Source: Sinorhizobium saheli
GTDB taxonomy: Bacteria > Pseudomonadota > Alphaproteobacteria > Rhizobiales > Rhizobiaceae
Assembly: GCF_001651875.1 (NCBI RefSeq)
Contig: NZ_LNQB01000098.1
Coordinates: 1-62,953 of the forward strand
Length of the DNA: 62,953 nt
Direction of reading: 5' to 3'
A program made the translations under genes and the position numbers. Below the pieces are notes generated by a model. That model searched no databases. It was not told the origin of the DNA and saw only the letters and a list, made by a program, of their open reading frames with translations. This document shows positions 61,443-62,953 of the stretch, in pieces (position 1 is the stretch's first letter; every line of letters begins with the position of its first letter).

Positions 61443-61802
61443 ATGCAGGAGTTTCCCTTGCCGGTCGAACTGACGCCCTCCCGAGCGCTCGGGCTCTGGC
61501 ACGCCGTCGCGCTCGAGCAGGTGCGCGTCGACAGCCGCGACCTGACGCTCCGCCAGATGGCGATCCTCTTGCAGATCTATCTGGTGCCGCCGCCGCACAC
61601 GGTGCGCGGTCTTGCCGCGACGCTAGGGGTGACGAAGCCGGTGATCACGCGCGCGCTCGACACGATGGGCGCGCTCGGCCTCGTCGATCGTGTCCGCGAC
61701 GAGCGCGACAGGCGCAACGTCGTCATCAAACGCACGGTCGAGGGTGCGCTCTATCTTGAAAAATTCGGCGATCTGATCATCAATCAGGGGCGGAATCTGT
61801 GA
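61443..61802 (+). CDS. MarR-family winged-helix regulator
   Basis: A 119-residue small winged-helix protein: LRQMAILLQIYLVPPPHTVRGLAATLGVTKPVITRALDTMGALGLVDRVRDERDRRNVVIKRTVEG is a MarR DNA-binding domain with recognition helix and wing. It lacks most of the usual dimerisation helices. The start is ATG 61443 (MQEFPLP); a TTG at 61458 with AGGAG 7 bp upstream is an alternative giving MPVELTPS. It overlaps the peptidase gene by 4 bp (GTGA), so the two are coupled. The target is unknown. Confidence 0.82.
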   Translation: MQEFPLPVELTPSRALGLWHAVALEQVRVDSRDLTLRQMAILLQIYLVPPPHTVRGLAATLGVTKPVITRALDTMGALGLVDRVRDERDRRNVVIKRTVEGALYLEKFGDLIINQGRNL

Positions 61803-62665
61803 GCTTGCCCATGCCCGAAGTCCTCGACCGCCGTCTCAATGCCTATCGCGCCGATCTTGCGGAGGCGCGCCTGCGCGGCTTCGTCGAAGCGAAGCGCTTC
61901 GTCGAAGGCACGCCGGCAACCGTGTCGGTGCCGGTCCTGCCCTTGCGGGCGAGACCCGAACCCGGCTGCGGTACCGATACGGAACTGCTCTACGGCGAAG
62001 CGCTGCGCGTGCTCGACGCCGCCGGCGGATGGGCCTGGGTCAAGTCCGATTTCGACGATTATGTCGGCTACGTGCCCGAGACCATGGTGAAGCCTCCCGC
62101 GGCCGCGGCGACGCACATCGTCGCGGTGCCGCGGACCTTCGTCTACCGGGGCGCCGACCTGCGCTTTCCGCAAGCCTTCGCGCTCTCGATGGGAAGCAGG
62201 CTCAACGTCACCGGGGAAGCGGAGACGCGCGGCACGCGCTATTTCCTCATGGACGACGGGCTGGCGATCGTCGCCAACCATTGCACCCCGGCCGCAAGCC
62301 CGCCTGCCGACGACTACGTTTCGATCGCCATCCGCTTTCTCGAAACGCCCTATCTCTGGGGCGGCCGCTCCGGCTTCGGCATCGACTGCTCGGGCCTCGT
62401 GCAGCTCTCGATGCAGATGACCGGCCGCCGCGTCCTGCGCGACACCGACATGCAGGCGGCCTCGATCGGCCGTCCGGTCGCGCGCGAGGAACTCATCCGC
62501 GGCGACCTCGTCTTCTGGAAGGGCCATGTGGCGATCATGGAGGATGAGAAGACGCTGGTCCACGCCAACGGCCACACCATGACGGTCGCGCGCGAAGGGC
62601 TGGAGGATGCCATTCGCCGCATCGGCTATCTCTACGGCGCGCCGACGGCCTATCGGCGGCCTTAG
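61799..62665 (+). CDS. NLP/P60-family (C40) peptidoglycan peptidase with SH3-like domain
   Basis: A 288-residue protein. The N-terminal half has SH3b-like segments (VSVPVLPLRARPEPG, AWVKSDFDDYVGYVPE); the C-terminal NLP/P60 domain has the catalytic triad: Cys197 (GIDCSGLVQLSMQM), His243 (FWKGHVAIMED) and His255 (LVHANGHTM). There is no obvious signal peptide, so export or cell-wall access is uncertain. It starts with GTG overlapping the MarR stop. It likely cleaves D-Glu-DAP bonds in stem peptides. Confidence 0.9.
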   Translation: MSLPMPEVLDRRLNAYRADLAEARLRGFVEAKRFVEGTPATVSVPVLPLRARPEPGCGTDTELLYGEALRVLDAAGGWAWVKSDFDDYVGYVPETMVKPPAAAATHIVAVPRTFVYRGADLRFPQAFALSMGSRLNVTGEAETRGTRYFLMDDGLAIVANHCTPAASPPADDYVSIAIRFLETPYLWGGRSGFGIDCSGLVQLSMQMTGRRVLRDTDMQAASIGRPVAREELIRGDLVFWKGHVAIMEDEKTLVHANGHTMTVAREGLEDAIRRIGYLYGAPTAYRRP

Positions 62666-62701
62666 ACGGCAGGCCGACCTGCTGATACCGCTCCTGAATT
62701 G

Positions 62702-62888
62702 CCCCTGATCCCGCTGCCGCGACCTTCTCCCCGCAGGCCAGGCGGGGAGAAGGGAGATGCGGCACTGGCGCCAGTCCCCTCTCCCTGCCTGCACCCCGCC
62801 TGCGGAGAGGCGACTGAGGCGTTGCTGCACGGTCCCTTCGCCCCGCAGGCGGCCGCAGGCGGGGAGAAGGTGCCGGCAGGCGGATGAG
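62702..62888. repeat. Composite RIME-like repeats after the C40 peptidase
   Basis: Two hairpin modules (CCTTCTCCCCGC-AGGCC-A-GGCGGGGAGAAGG, and CCCTTCGCCCCGC with GCGGGGAGAAGG plus TGCCGGCAGGCGGATGAG) flank a CCCTCTCC module. The parts match those of the 111-bp elements in a rearranged order. Beyond it, to the window end, I see no gene. Confidence 0.75.
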
Positions 62889-62953
62889 ATTCCATGAGGG
62901 GGGTGGATAGCGCCGCGGCTTTTGCCAAAGTCGTGTTGCTAACCCAGAACCTT

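Overview
The window reads as a chromosomal (or chromid) segment of an alphaproteobacterium of the Rhizobiaceae, most like Sinorhizobium/Ensifer. Reasons are the high G+C coding bias, the density of periplasmic-binding-protein ABC transporters, rhizobial intergenic palindromes (RIME-like mosaic elements and REP-like hairpins), GGAAC-N16-NGTT general-stress promoters and a Flp/Tad (cpa) pilus locus. This assignment comes from reading the sequence, not from a database search. No tRNA, rRNA, CRISPR array, prophage or insertion sequence was seen.

Layout. (1) 1-136: 3' end of an aldehyde dehydrogenase. (2) 169-8948: a HAAT-type (Liv-like) ABC transporter with a fused permease-ATPase, divergent from an RpiR-type regulator followed by an isochorismatase-like hydrolase, a glutamine-synthetase-like ligase and an N-formylglutamate-amidohydrolase-like protein. 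This is probably an uptake and gamma-glutamylation or amide catabolic unit of unknown substrate. (3) 9048-13929: a stress island (BON protein, membrane-anchored SDR, zinc alcohol dehydrogenase, DUF892 ferritin-like protein, small secreted protein) with four matches to the rhizobial RpoE2/EcfG promoter. (4) 13980-16108: a glycosyltransferase and two DUF1801 proteins. (5) 16333-34737: a roughly 18-kb carbohydrate catabolic region. It holds an IlvD/Edd-type sugar-acid dehydratase, GntR and TetR regulators, a DapA-like aldolase/dehydratase, an SMP-30 lactonase, a CUT1 sugar ABC transporter, four Gfo/Idh/MocA oxidoreductases, a DUF993 protein, an enolase-superfamily enzyme and a sugar-isomerase-like TIM barrel. 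Two recurrent palindrome types (TGTA-N9-TACA, three copies; TAAC-N6-GTTA, two copies) suggest these scattered transcription units form one or two regulons.

(6) 34840-35598: an SDR. (7) 35938-45789: nucleoside uptake and salvage. On the plus strand lie a BMP-type nucleoside ABC transporter (ATPase and two permeases, no binding protein in the window), cytidine deaminase, purine nucleoside phosphorylase and thymidine phosphorylase. On the minus strand lie a retropepsin-like protease, upp, and deoB-add. Imported nucleosides would be deaminated and phosphorolysed, the bases salvaged and ribose-1-phosphate isomerised. (8) 45985-46539: a possible immunity-like protein. (9) 46876-59719: a Flp/Tad pilus locus. 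Two TadE-like minor pilins and a stand-alone secretin N-domain protein diverge from pilA-cpaABCDEF-tadBC, and tadD lies on the opposite strand. A vapBC toxin-antitoxin module sits between tadC and tadD beside a decayed duplicate of the tadD 3' end. (10) 59852-62665: an M17 leucyl aminopeptidase, a MarR-type regulator and an NLP/P60 peptidase, then RIME-like repeats to the end.

The most interesting leads are the carbohydrate region with its operator families, the vapBC insertion scar, the exact 60-bp triplication of a REP-like hairpin inside an operon, the ligase/hydrolase cluster at the left end, and the RpoE2 promoter island.
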